A DNA stretch of 19,876 bases, taken from contig JBNKHG010000072.1 of NCBI GenBank assembly GCA_050290225.1, positions 1-19,876 on the forward strand, read 5' to 3'. The stretch comes from JBNKHG01 sp050290225 (GTDB lineage Bacteria; Pseudomonadota; Gammaproteobacteria; Pseudomonadales; Cellvibrionaceae). Of the stretch, positions 1 to 7,669 are shown piece by piece (positions within the stretch are counted from its first letter, which is position 1; each line of letters opens with the position of its first letter). The translations under genes and the position numbers were made by a program. A model generated the notes under the pieces. The model had not been told where the DNA came from. It worked only from the letters and a program-made list of their open reading frames with translations, and did not search any database.

Positions 1-108
1 CACGTCTCCGAATGCTAGATGGATATTTATTAACCCCAGCGGCACCTGTTAGAGGATAGATAACCGCAACATGATCTATTGGAAAACGACAGCAGGCAGA
101 TAAGATAT

Positions 109-306
109 ATGAGCGCTCAATTACTTACTGAACAGGAGCTATCGGAATGGTGCGGTTACAAGCGCCAGGGCGATATTGAGAAATTCCTGATCAAGGAAGG
201 GATTAAGTTTTTCCGTGGCAAAGACGGAAAGCTGCTGACCACCCATGGATTGATCGACGCCTCGAAACTCAATGGCGCCAGCAACGAAATTGAATTCTTA
301 GACTGA
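109..306 (+). CDS. DUF4224 domain protein, element-borne
   Basis: A small 65-residue protein directly ahead of the integrase. The segment LTEQELSEWCGYKR followed by IKFFRGKDGK matches the look of DUF4224 proteins, which usually sit beside phage or island integrases and may act as DNA-binding directionality factors; that role is inference. I chose ATG 109; an in-frame TTG at 79 would add ten residues, but neither start has a strong ribosome site. Its TGA stop overlaps the integrase ATG by one base, suggesting translational coupling. Confidence 0.7.
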   Translation: MSAQLLTEQELSEWCGYKRQGDIEKFLIKEGIKFFRGKDGKLLTTHGLIDASKLNGASNEIEFLD

Positions 307-1337
307 TGGCCAAGAAGAAAACCAAACTCCCACCCTACGTTAGCAAGGACAAGAGCCGCTACGTGTATAAGCCCTACCTGGGCCGGGAAAACAGCAAAGT
401 CAAATGGGGCAAGCCTGTGCGCCTGTGTGGCCTTGAGGCGCCGCTCAGCGAAGTGTGGCGCGAGTACGAGCGCATTCAAGGGCGATCCACCGACACCCTG
501 AAATGGTTGCTGACAAAGTACAATGCCAGCGACAAATTCCAGTCTCTGGCTGTGGCCACACAGGTTGGCTATGAAGGCTACCTGGAGGTGATATGCAACC
601 GTAAGACCGGTGACGGCACCTTTGGCGACACGCCACTGAAAAGCATCAACGTTCGGACCATTCGCCGCTATCTCGACAGCTACCGGGCAAAGACCACCGG
701 CAATCGCCATATCCAGTACATTAAAGCCGCCTGGAACTGGGGCGCCCAGCGCTATGACGCGGTACCGGAGACCAATCCCTGCATTGGCGTAGAGCTCAAT
801 TCGGAAAAGCCCCGGGATCGATACGTCACCAAAGAGGAGTTCGCTCTGGTGTATGAAATCGCCCTGTCCATGCGTGTCCCCTATTTTGCCCACGCTATGC
901 AACTGGCTTATCTTTGTCGCGCGCGACGCTCCGAGGTGTTCGCCTTCACCCATGCCGACATAATGGAGGAAGGCCTATTCCTAAAGAGAGGGAAAGGATC
1001 GGAAAATGAAATCACTCTGTGGACGCCGCGGTTGCGTGACGCTGTCCAGGGGTGCAAATCGATCTATCCCAAAGCCCCTCGGCCACTCCGGGACAGCGAT
1101 CATTTTCTGCTCCACAATAAAAATGGAAAACCGTTTCCCAAAAATGCGCTGGATTCAGCCTGGCAGCGAATCATAGCCAAGGCAAAAGCGCACGGCCTGA
1201 AGGCGTCGTTTACCTTCCACGACATCAAGGCGGCGGGCTGCACCGATCACGAAAACGAGAACGCCGGCATGCACAAGTCGAAGAAAATGATTGCCGTGTA
1301 TGATCGGCTGCCGAAGCAAATTCCGGCCACTCGATAA
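306..1337 (+). CDS. Tyrosine recombinase (phage/island integrase)
   Basis: Site-specific recombinase of 343 residues, expected to integrate and excise the element lying to its left. The C-terminal catalytic domain shows Arg207 in a RRSEV box, a Lys around 228-230, His305 in FHDIK, His323 in GMHKS and the tyrosine nucleophile Tyr332 in AVYDR. The second catalytic arginine position is Lys308 (HxxK rather than HxxR), a variant I believe is common in this integrase subgroup. The usual Gly-His pair is spread by an extra Met (G-M-H). The N-terminal part (about 65-165) looks like a SAM-like core-binding domain. Its 3' end lies about 100 bases from the 3' end of tRNA-Arg, the classic arrangement for an element inserted in a tRNA gene. 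It is translationally coupled to the DUF4224 gene. Confidence 0.9.
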   Translation: MAKKKTKLPPYVSKDKSRYVYKPYLGRENSKVKWGKPVRLCGLEAPLSEVWREYERIQGRSTDTLKWLLTKYNASDKFQSLAVATQVGYEGYLEVICNRKTGDGTFGDTPLKSINVRTIRRYLDSYRAKTTGNRHIQYIKAAWNWGAQRYDAVPETNPCIGVELNSEKPRDRYVTKEEFALVYEIALSMRVPYFAHAMQLAYLCRARRSEVFAFTHADIMEEGLFLKRGKGSENEITLWTPRLRDAVQGCKSIYPKAPRPLRDSDHFLLHNKNGKPFPKNALDSAWQRIIAKAKAHGLKASFTFHDIKAAGCTDHENENAGMHKSKKMIAVYDRLPKQIPATR

Positions 1338-1364
1338 AACAGCAAAAGGACACAAAACTCGTGA

Positions 1365-1388
1365 ATTGTTCCCTAAATTGTTCCCTAA
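1365..1388. repeat. Two tandem 12-bp repeats beside the tRNA end
   Basis: The 12-base unit attgttccctaa occurs twice in direct tandem (1365-1376 and 1377-1388), between the integrase stop and the tRNA-Arg terminator. Position and spacing suggest recombinase arm-type binding sites, but that is inference. A similar TTGCCCC tandem lies near the edge of the right-hand element at 16171-16190. Confidence 0.6.
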
Positions 1389-1392
1389 AACG

Positions 1393-1424
1393 AAAAAAGG
1401 CTAGCGGGTATTTACCTGCTAGCC
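1393..1424 (-). terminator. Rho-independent terminator of tRNA-Arg
   Basis: An 11-bp stem (1399-1409 with 1414-1424, one G-T pair, loop of four) is followed in the minus direction by six T residues (1393-1398). It lies ten bases past the CCA end of tRNA-Arg. If the element crossed over within the tRNA, this terminator belongs to the element side. Confidence 0.8.
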
Positions 1425-1433
1425 CTTTGAAGA

Positions 1434-1510
1434 TGGCGCACTCGGAAGGATTCGAACCTTCGACCGCTCGGTTCGTAGCCGAGTACTCTATCCAGCTGAG
1501 CTACGAGTGC
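1434..1510 (-). tRNA. tRNA-Arg (anticodon ACG)
   Basis: A 77-base cloverleaf including the encoded CCA. The 7-bp acceptor stem starts GCACTCG, the anticodon stem CTCGG/CCGAG encloses loop CTACGAA (anticodon ACG), and the T arm carries GGTTCGAATCC. The ACG anticodon is normally converted to ICG and reads CGU, CGC and CGA. The 3' half is the likely attachment site of the left-hand integrative element. Confidence 0.97.
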
Positions 1511-1527
1511 GTTGTCTTGAGGCGCGT

Positions 1528-1556
1528 ATATTAGGGATTTGCCCCTGGCGAGTCAA
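1528..1556 (-). promoter_or_regulatory. Promoter of tRNA-Arg
   Basis: On the minus strand, -35 TTGACT (1551-1556) and -10 TAATAT (1528-1533) are 17 bases apart. A GC-rich discriminator, typical of stringently controlled stable-RNA promoters, precedes the tRNA. Confidence 0.7.
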
Positions 1557-1715
1557 GTTCTGGGAAAGAAAAAAATTGATAAATTTTTCAGGGACTTAAC
1601 CCTTTACCTACGAGATATCTGCGAGAACCTTTTCCCCTCTAGTAAGGCAATTCCAGTCTTCCCAACACGCTCCAATTTCCATAGCAACAACGCTTTGGAA
1701 AATGACCGTCAGCAC

Positions 1716-1761
1716 TTGACACAAACAACCAAACACCATTAAATGATAACAATTATCATTT
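1716..1761 (+). promoter_or_regulatory. Promoter overlapped by a Fur box
   Basis: A consensus -35 TTGACA (1716-1721) is followed after 17 bases by a -10-like TTAAAT (1739-1744). Overlapping and just downstream lies TGATAAC-A-ATTATCA (1744-1758), which matches the 7-1-7 Fur consensus TGATAAT-N-ATTATCA with one mismatch. The dyad extends to 9-bp arms (1741-1749 and 1753-1761). Iron-loaded Fur bound here should block polymerase, so the gene at 1779 is predicted to be iron-repressed. Confidence 0.8.
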
Positions 1762-1778
1762 GCAAAAGGATTTTACTG

Positions 1779-2282
1779 ATGCCCTTCCTCTGCGAAAAGC
1801 ACCGCGAAAGTATCCAAAGAAGCCAAAACACAGCCCCTCAACTCTGGCAGGAACTTATGAAGCTTGGCCGATGTGCCCATGAGAATGGTCGCTTTCGCGA
1901 CGCCTTTCGGCTTTTTGGCAGTGCGGGTGAAGTGGCGACCCTACTGATTGAAAACGGCATTTCGGGGTTATGTCACAGCAGCCCGAATACCGTGAATATG
2001 CTGGTCATATCCAACCATAACCTGGCTGCCACTTTTAGCGCGCGGCAACAGTTCGAAGAGGCAGAAAAGGTGTTGAGCCACCTGCATTGTCAGGTCATCG
2101 CCCTGTGTCTCAACAGGCAGGCCAAACGCGCTATTCGGCTGGATGCCGTAGCCTGCCTCGAGACAACACTATTCTCCCTGGCTTCACTGTTGGGCAACAT
2201 GGGCAATTCAGAAGCCCTGCATTCGCTAATTGAGGAGACGGAACGTGTAGCGGAACAGGCGGCGCGGGAATTGTGCCACTAA
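1779..2282 (+). CDS. TPR-like protein of unknown function, Fur-controlled
   Basis: I do not recognise a named family. The 167-residue product has no signal peptide or membrane segment and is largely helical. Two to three helix pairs fit the tetratricopeptide pattern: LMKLGRCAHENGRFRDAFRL near residue 28, NLAATFSARQQFEEAEKVL near 88, and a third near 125-155. Such repeats usually bind proteins. ATG 1779 is chosen because AAAGGA lies eight bases upstream and because the earlier in-frame ATG at 1743 falls inside the Fur operator and promoter. The gene is monocistronic and is followed by a strong bidirectional terminator. An iron-starvation role is inferred from the operator only. The protein contains six cysteines, with no clear metal motif. 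Confidence 0.8.
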   Translation: MPFLCEKHRESIQRSQNTAPQLWQELMKLGRCAHENGRFRDAFRLFGSAGEVATLLIENGISGLCHSSPNTVNMLVISNHNLAATFSARQQFEEAEKVLSHLHCQVIALCLNRQAKRAIRLDAVACLETTLFSLASLLGNMGNSEALHSLIEETERVAEQAARELCH

Positions 2283-2292
2283 TCGAACGCAT

Positions 2293-2332
2293 AAAAAAAG
2301 GATACACCCCCTTCGGATGTATCCCTTTTTTT
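2293..2332. terminator. Bidirectional terminator
   Basis: A hairpin with arms GGATACA and TGTATCC (2300-2306 and 2318-2324) is flanked by an A run (2293-2299) and a T run (2326-2332). It can therefore terminate both the Fur-controlled gene on the plus strand and tRNA-Ser on the minus strand. Confidence 0.85.
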
Positions 2333-2339
2333 GGAATGA

Positions 2340-2427
2340 TGGCGGAAAGGGAGGGATTCGAACCCTCGATACCTTTCGGTATACTCCCTTAGCAGGGGAG
2401 CGCCTTCGGCCACTCGGCCACCTTTCC
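2340..2427 (-). tRNA. tRNA-Ser (anticodon GCT)
   Basis: An 88-base class II tRNA with encoded CCA. The acceptor stem is GGAAAGG/CCTTTCC, the anticodon loop CTGCTAA gives GCT (codons AGU/AGC), a long variable arm contains TATACCGAAAGGTA, and the T arm has GGTTCGAATCC. The order csrA, tRNA-Ser, tRNA-Arg is a conserved gammaproteobacterial arrangement. Confidence 0.97.
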
Positions 2428-2440
2428 GCAACGGACGCGC

Positions 2441-2468
2441 ATAATACCACATCGGCCCCAAAATCAAA
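2441..2468 (-). promoter_or_regulatory. Probable tRNA-Ser promoter
   Basis: On the minus strand, -10 TATTAT (2441-2446) is followed by a GC-rich discriminator. A weak -35 (TTGATT or TTTGAT, 2462-2468) stands 15-16 bases upstream, slightly short spacing. Confidence 0.55.
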
Positions 2469-2608
2469 GACTTATATGGAAAAATTGTCAGCTTGTCTGG
2501 GTGGTTTTCAGTCCTGAAAAGGGGCTGCACCGGCTTTGACAGATAGAACAAAAAGCCGCACTTGGGATCGGGAGAACAGGTGACGGATATTAACCGCCCC
2601 AGATACAA

Positions 2609-2633
2609 CAACGGCAGCCAATGGCTGCCGTTG
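2609..2633 (-). terminator. Hairpin after csrA, possible terminator
   Basis: A perfect 10-bp stem (2609-2618 with 2624-2633) with a five-base loop lies 20 bases past the csrA stop. The run after it on the minus strand is only mildly T-rich (TTGTATCTG), so termination may be Rho-dependent or the hairpin may protect the mRNA 3' end. Confidence 0.45.
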
Positions 2634-2653
2634 AAACCGCAAGAAAGGGGGTT

Positions 2654-2845
2654 CTAATTGCCCTGGTGATCCTGCTCCTGCTTTTCACGCTGAATGCGCT
2701 GGTAGATTTCTTCTCGGTGTACAGCAATTTCCTTAGGGGCATTGACTCCGATACGAACCTGATTGCCTTTCACGCCGAGGACGGTGACGGTAACTTCGTC
2801 ACCCACCATCAGGGTTTCGCCGATACGGCGAGTCAAAATTAACAT
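2654..2845 (-). CDS. csrA: CsrA/RsmA carbon storage regulator
   Basis: A 63-residue RNA-binding global post-transcriptional regulator. CsrA dimers bind GGA motifs in mRNA leaders and control biofilm, motility and carbon flow. The protein starts MLILTRRIGETLMVGD and has VRIGVNAPKEIAVHREEIY, with the RNA-contact residues Arg6/Arg7 near the N terminus and Arg44 in the AVHREEI segment. ATG 2845 is chosen because the family always begins MLILTRR and AAAGGAGA lies just upstream; an in-frame upstream extension to 2878 is not real. It sits downstream of lysC on the same strand with a 270-base gap, so it likely has its own promoter. CsrA commonly controls exopolysaccharide genes, so the operon at 9259-13002 is a plausible target. 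Confidence 0.97.
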   Translation of the reverse strand: MLILTRRIGETLMVGDEVTVTVLGVKGNQVRIGVNAPKEIAVHREEIYQRIQREKQEQDHQGN

Positions 2846-3118
2846 TACAATCTCCTTTATTTCATCCTGTAAGTACAACGGAACATCTTCCTAGCCGGTT
2901 CCCGTTGCCGGTTTTCTTAACCTATCCCCTGTCGGCTTTTATAGTGAAATACGGCACACTTTAATTAGTATTGCCCACGTTAGACGAAAAAGAAAAACAA
3001 ACCAGCCAGTTCCAGCCAACCATTTTGTTATGGTTTGCGGACGTTAATATGAAGCCTGCTTATAAAGCGAGCCCCTTCCTTTACCCAGGCACAATTTCTG
3101 CTAGCCCAGAGACTTTGC

Positions 3119-4357
3119 CTAGCGGCCCTCCGAAGGTTCCACATCCAGCTCGAAAGCGGAATGCAGGCCTCGAACAGCCAACTCCAGATAACGCTCGTCA
3201 ATAATCACAGAAATCTTGATTTCAGACGTCGTTATCATTTGAATATTTATACCATCTTCTGCCAGGGCGTCAAACATCTTACTGGCCACGCCAGCGTGTG
3301 AGCGCATACCTACCCCAACAATCGACAGTTTACAGATCTTGTCATCGGTGGCCACGCCCTTGGCGCCAATCTCTTTGGCCACCCCCTTGAGAACAGACTC
3401 TGCCTTGACCATATCGTTGCGGTGAACGGTAAATGTCAGGTCGGTGCAATTGTCTTCCGCGGCGTTTTGAACAATCACGTCGATTTCGATATTGGCCGCA
3501 CCAATCGGGGCAAGAATACGGGAGGCTGCACCGGGAATATCGGGCACACCCACTACAGTGACTTTGGCTTCGTCGCGGTTAAACGCGATACCGGATACTA
3601 CAGGTTGTTCCATTTCGGAATATTCCTCATCGAGGGTAATCAGGGTACCAGGGCCTTCCTGGAAGCTGTGAAGAACGCGTAGAGGCACGCCGTACTTGCC
3701 GGCGAACTCCACCGCGCGGATCTGCAGGACCTTTGATCCGAGGCTCGCCATTTCCAGCATCTCTTCAAAGGTAATCTTTTCGAGGCGGCGGGCGCTGTCC
3801 ACCACACGTGGATCGGTGGTGTAGACACCGTCCACATCGGTATAAATCTGGCATTCATCCGCCTTCAGTGCCGCCGCCAGGGCAACCCCCGTAGTGTCGG
3901 AGCCACCACGACCCAAGGTGGTGATATTGCCGTTCTCATCCACCCCCTGGAATCCGGCCACAACCACCACGCGTCCCGCGGCCAGGTCTGCGCGCATATG
4001 CTTCTCATCAATGTCCTGAATACGGGCTTTGGTGTGGGAATTATCGGTCAGGATGCGCACCTGGCCACCGGTGTAGGAGCGGGCATCCCAACCACGCTTT
4101 TTCAGGGCCATACACAGCAGTGCAATGGTCACCTGCTCACCCGTGGAAACCAGCACGTCCATTTCCCGCGGATCAGGCGTTTCCTGGATTTCATGGGCCA
4201 GGGCGATCAGGCGATTGGTTTCACCGCTCATGGCCGACACCACCACCACCATGTCATGGCCTTGCTCGCGGAAACCAGCCACTTTATCGGCAACAGCTTC
4301 GATACGCTCGACAGTACCCACTGAGGTGCCGCCGTATTTCTGTACAAATAAGCTCAT
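3119..4357 (-). CDS. lysC: Aspartate kinase, monofunctional
   Basis: Phosphorylates aspartate, the first step toward lysine, threonine, methionine and diaminopimelate for the cell wall. The 412-residue length is that of the monofunctional, Pseudomonas-type enzyme. The N-terminal kinase domain opens with VQKYGGTSVG (nucleotide/substrate loop) and contains STGEQVTIALL and the GRGGSDTTGVAL loop near residue 150. Two C-terminal ACT domains (from about 265 and about 345) should give feedback inhibition by lysine and/or threonine; VVGVPDIPGAASRI and LSIVGVGMRSHAGVASKMF are their opening strands. ATG 4357 is the family start. The next gene upstream is alaS, whose terminator lies about 145 bases away, so lysC is transcribed separately. 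I saw no recognisable lysine riboswitch in the leader, but cannot exclude one. Confidence 0.97.
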   Translation of the reverse strand: MSLFVQKYGGTSVGTVERIEAVADKVAGFREQGHDMVVVVSAMSGETNRLIALAHEIQETPDPREMDVLVSTGEQVTIALLCMALKKRGWDARSYTGGQVRILTDNSHTKARIQDIDEKHMRADLAAGRVVVVAGFQGVDENGNITTLGRGGSDTTGVALAAALKADECQIYTDVDGVYTTDPRVVDSARRLEKITFEEMLEMASLGSKVLQIRAVEFAGKYGVPLRVLHSFQEGPGTLITLDEEYSEMEQPVVSGIAFNRDEAKVTVVGVPDIPGAASRILAPIGAANIEIDVIVQNAAEDNCTDLTFTVHRNDMVKAESVLKGVAKEIGAKGVATDDKICKLSIVGVGMRSHAGVASKMFDALAEDGINIQMITTSEIKISVIIDERYLELAVRGLHSAFELDVEPSEGR

Positions 4358-4499
4358 AAAGAGAGGCTCCGCCTCCTGTTTAGTCGGGTAGTAAACCTGT
4401 TGTAAGGGTCGGTTACCCGCAGCGGCCAGAATGCACTGCGAGAATTAAAACGGGCGCCAATTAAACACTATATTGGCCTAAAAGTTAATCAAGCTGCTG

Positions 4500-4524
4500 A
4501 AAAAACGGGTGTTTTTAGACGCCC
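4500..4524 (-). terminator. Rho-independent terminator of alaS
   Basis: On the minus strand a six-bp stem GGGCGT/ACACCC (4519-4524 with 4507-4512, one G-T pair) with a six-base loop is followed by G and six T. It lies 35 bases after the alaS stop. Confidence 0.75.
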
Positions 4525-4558
4525 AATCCTTTAAACATCCTGGAAATTCCGGGGGTTG

Positions 4559-7192
4559 TCAGCCAGATAACTGCTCTTTCACCCAGTTGGGTACAGCCGC
4601 CAATACCCCGTCCAGGGCCGCCACATCGGATCCGCCGCCCTGGGCCATGTCGGGACGACCGCCACCCTTGCCACCCAGTTGAGGTGCGACATGTTTGATC
4701 AGATCCCCCGCTTTGAGGCGTTCAGTGGCATCTTTGGTCACCCCCGCCACCAGGGAAACCTTGTCCCCTTCAACAGCCGCCAGAAGCACTACTGCCGTTC
4801 CCAACTTGTTTTTCAGCTGGTCGGCGCTGTCACGCAGGGATTTGGCATCGGCGCCTTCCAGGTTGATGGCCAACACCTTGATGCCGTCAATCTCCTGTGC
4901 CCGGGACACAAGGTCACCGCTGGCGGCAGAAGCCAGTTTGGATTTCAGGGCAGTGAGATCCTTCTCCAGCTGGCGGTTATGGCTCACCAGCTGTTCCAGC
5001 TTGTCGGCCAGGTTGTCGCGGTTGGCCTTGACCAGTTTGGCGGCTCGATCAACCAGGGTTTCCAGATCATCGAAGGCGGCCAGGGCCCTGACTCCCGTCA
5101 CCCCTTCAATACGGCGTACACCCGCAGCAATACCCGACTCGGATGTCAGGCGCAGCAGACCGATATCCCCAGTGCGCGCCACATGCGTACCGCCGCAAAG
5201 CTCCACCGAAAAGTTGTCGGTCCCCATGGACAACACTCGCACCCGGTCGCCGTATTTCTCCCCAAACAACGCCATAGCCCCCTTCTCTTTGGCGGCATCC
5301 ATGTCGCAGACTTGGGTTTCCACTGCGGTGTTGGCGCGGATCTGGGCATTTACCAGCTGTTCGACAGCTTTCAATTCTTCCGGCTTGACCGCCTCGAAGT
5401 GGGAGAAGTCGAATCGCAGGCGCTCGGAATCCACCAGCGAGCCCTTCTGGTTTACATGGTCACCCAATACCTGACGCAGTGCGGCATGCAGCAGGTGGGT
5501 AGCTGAGTGGTTGAGGGCGGTCGCCTGCCGAACCTCGTTATCGACCCTTCCCTGCAACGTATCACCAACCTTTATCTCTCCGGCCAGCACCACACCAATA
5601 TGCAGATGGTGCCCGCTGTCCTTCGCACAATCGCGTACTTCGAAGCGACTGCCCTCGGCGCTAAGGTAACCGGTATCGCCCACCTGGCCGCCCGACTCGG
5701 CGTAGAAAGGTGTCTGGTCCAACACAATGACGCCCTCTTCCCCTTCGTTCAGAGCATCCACCTGAGCACCCTCTTTCAACAGCGCCACCACCTTGCCGCT
5801 TTCCGTGAGTGTCTCGTAACCGCGGAAATCAGTCCCCCCATCCAGTTTCAGGGCGGAGGAATAGTCCACTTTGAAAGCCCCTGCGGCACGGGCCCGGGCC
5901 CGCTGTTCGTCCATAGCGGCTTCATACCCCTGTAAATCCAGGGTCAAATCGCGTTCCCGGGCGATATCATTGGTCAGGTCGACCGGGAACCCATAGGTAT
6001 CGTAAAGTGTGAAGATCACCTGGCCGGGCACTTCACCGCCCTCCAGTTTCGACAGCGCTTCCTCCAGCACCGCCATGCCCTTGTCCAGGGTCTTTTCAAA
6101 TTGCTCTTCCTCGGCCAACAGGACTTTTTCCACCTGTGCCTGCTGTTCGGCCAGCTCTGGATAGGCTTCGCCCATCTCCGCCACCAGGGCGGCCACCAGC
6201 TTGTGGAAAAAGGCATTTTTCTGGCCCAGCTTGTGGCCGTGACGAATGGCACGTCGAATAATCCGGCGCAATACGTAGCCGCGCCCTTCGTTGGAGGGCA
6301 TGACTCCATCCACCACCAGGAAAGCGCAGGAGCGGATATGGTCGGCGATTACCCGCAGGGATTTGTTTTCCAGATCCTCGGCGCCGGTGGCCTCGGCCGC
6401 CGCCTTCAACAGGTTCTGGAACATATCGATTTCATAGTTGGAGTGCACATTCTGCATAACCGCAGCTATGCGCTCCAACCCCATGCCCGTATCCACCGAC
6501 GGCTTGGGCAAGGGTGACATCTCACCGCTGGCGCTGCGGTTGTACTGCATAAACACGACATTCCAGATTTCAATAAAGCGGTCGCCGTCCTCTTCCGGTG
6601 AACCCGGAGGACCTCCCCAGATCGCCTCGCCGTGATCATAAAAAATTTCAGTACAGGGGCCGCAGGGGCCGGTATCGCCCATGGCCCAGAAGTTGTCGGA
6701 GTTATATTTTTCGCCCTTCTTGTCACCGATGCGGATAATACGCTCGGCGGGTACACCAACCTGGTCTTTCCACAGGGTGTAGGCTTCGTCGTCGTCCTGG
6801 TATACGGTAACCGTCAGCTTGTCAGCGGGAATCCCCAACCACGCTTTGGACGTGAGGAACTCCCAGGCATAGAGAATGGCTTCCTGCTTGAAATAGTCGC
6901 CAAAGCTGAAATTGCCCAGCATTTCAAAGAAAGTGTGGTGACGGGCGGTATAACCCACATTTTCCAGGTCGTTATGCTTGCCGCCGGCACGCACACAACG
7001 CTGAGAGCTGGTGGCGCGACTGTAGCTGCGCTTATCGCCACCCAGGAACACGTCTTTAAATTGCACCATGCCCGCATTGGTGAACAACAGGGTGGGATCG
7101 TTGCCGGGCACCAGGGAGCTACTGGGCACAATGGCATGCCCCTTGGATTCAAAAAACTTCAAAAAGGCGTCGCGAATTTCTGCGCTCTTCAT
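4559..7192 (-). CDS. alaS: Alanyl-tRNA synthetase
   Basis: Charges tRNA-Ala and clears mis-acylated Ser/Gly-tRNA. The 877-residue length matches the bacterial norm. The N-terminal class II catalytic core includes FTNAGMVQFKD and the TARHHTFFEMLGNFSFGDYF region. The editing domain carries the HxxxH zinc motif in NHSATHLLHAA (about residue 565) and CxxxH in CGGTHVARTGD (about residue 667). The C-terminal DHHA1 domain ends with the glycine-rich GGKGGGRPDMAQGGG. ATG 7192 (MKSAEIRDAF) is the family start; a longer in-frame extension to 7273 adds 27 residues without family support. The neighbour lysC on the same strand follows the usual alaS-lysC-csrA order, while recX, often adjacent to alaS, is about 6 kb away because other genes intervene. 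Confidence 0.97.
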   Translation of the reverse strand: MKSAEIRDAFLKFFESKGHAIVPSSSLVPGNDPTLLFTNAGMVQFKDVFLGGDKRSYSRATSSQRCVRAGGKHNDLENVGYTARHHTFFEMLGNFSFGDYFKQEAILYAWEFLTSKAWLGIPADKLTVTVYQDDDEAYTLWKDQVGVPAERIIRIGDKKGEKYNSDNFWAMGDTGPCGPCTEIFYDHGEAIWGGPPGSPEEDGDRFIEIWNVVFMQYNRSASGEMSPLPKPSVDTGMGLERIAAVMQNVHSNYEIDMFQNLLKAAAEATGAEDLENKSLRVIADHIRSCAFLVVDGVMPSNEGRGYVLRRIIRRAIRHGHKLGQKNAFFHKLVAALVAEMGEAYPELAEQQAQVEKVLLAEEEQFEKTLDKGMAVLEEALSKLEGGEVPGQVIFTLYDTYGFPVDLTNDIARERDLTLDLQGYEAAMDEQRARARAAGAFKVDYSSALKLDGGTDFRGYETLTESGKVVALLKEGAQVDALNEGEEGVIVLDQTPFYAESGGQVGDTGYLSAEGSRFEVRDCAKDSGHHLHIGVVLAGEIKVGDTLQGRVDNEVRQATALNHSATHLLHAALRQVLGDHVNQKGSLVDSERLRFDFSHFEAVKPEELKAVEQLVNAQIRANTAVETQVCDMDAAKEKGAMALFGEKYGDRVRVLSMGTDNFSVELCGGTHVARTGDIGLLRLTSESGIAAGVRRIEGVTGVRALAAFDDLETLVDRAAKLVKANRDNLADKLEQLVSHNRQLEKDLTALKSKLASAASGDLVSRAQEIDGIKVLAINLEGADAKSLRDSADQLKNKLGTAVVLLAAVEGDKVSLVAGVTKDATERLKAGDLIKHVAPQLGGKGGGRPDMAQGGGSDVAALDGVLAAVPNWVKEQLSG

Positions 7193-7419
7193 AGGTGTTC
7201 TATCCGTCAAAACAGTAATCTCGTGCCAATCCACGGTGTTCGGCAGGTTCCCCATTCGAACGGCGGTGCTCACGGTGTTTTCAAAGGGCGGTAAGTATAT
7301 AAGGAACCCGGCTTTTATTCACCGCCAGTAGCGGGTTTGACTCAATTTAGGCGCGATTACGCCCCCGTAAGGAGTCTCTGCCACAAATATCAGCGGTTTT
7401 TATAATCAGTGCCACCCAC

Positions 7420-7461
7420 TTGATGCAAATCAAGTCCTGCCGATCTTTTACCCACTAGGCT
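7420..7461 (+). promoter_or_regulatory. FNR/Anr-dependent promoter
   Basis: TTGATGCAAATCAA (7420-7433) is a perfect TTGAT-N4-ATCAA FNR/Anr site. After 22 bases comes TAGGCT (7456-7461), which fits the TANNNT -10 of class II FNR/Anr promoters with the box centred near -41.5. There is no good -35, as expected for an activator-dependent promoter. It points at the microprotein ORF at 7521 and predicts induction at low oxygen. Confidence 0.8.
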
Positions 7462-7520
7462 AAATATTGTTCACTCTTTGACTCTAAGCAGCTACCCAAA
7501 GCGAAAAGAAGGAGTTAGCG

Positions 7521-7619
7521 ATGGAAGACACACTCGTCTGGAAAAGAATCGGCACCGTGGTTTTGGCGCTGAGTGCCCTTGCAGTAGTCCTGGCAATCAT
7601 TTCCAATCATATAATCTGA
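7521..7619 (+). CDS. 32-residue single-span membrane microprotein
   Basis: A very small ORF with a perfect AAGGAG ribosome site (7509-7514) six bases before ATG 7521. The product begins MEDTLVWKRIG and continues with one hydrophobic helix (about residues 12-32, rich in Val, Leu, Ala and Ile), ending SNHII. The charges suggest an N-in single-pass inner-membrane protein. No known family is recognised. Small one-helix proteins under FNR/Anr control often are accessory subunits of terminal oxidases or other respiratory complexes, but that link is only inference. It is divergent from alaS and ends about 50 bases before a strong hairpin at the hit 3' end. Confidence 0.75.
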   Translation: MEDTLVWKRIGTVVLALSALAVVLAIISNHII

Positions 7620-7669
7620 TTGAGTTACCGACGGATCAAAGCCCTTTCGCCGCCCCTAATCCGCGGCCT

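Noticed and set aside
156..953. 265-codon minus-strand ORF
   Set aside because: It lies antisense to the integrase and DUF4224 gene, and its translation has no recognisable domain.
1743..1778. Earlier ATG for the Fur-controlled gene
   Set aside because: It falls inside the promoter and Fur operator and has no ribosome site; ATG 1779 has one.
2846..2878. N-terminal extension of csrA by 11 codons
   Set aside because: CsrA proteins start at MLILTRR, and the strong ribosome site lies before that ATG.
2892..2915. Repeated CCGGTT as a terminator
   Set aside because: It is mainly a direct repeat with only a four-bp self-complementary core, and the T run faces a strand with no gene reading into it.
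4679..5506. Long plus-strand ORFs of 259-275 codons, and others up to 7294
   Set aside because: They are antisense shadows of alaS with no family features.
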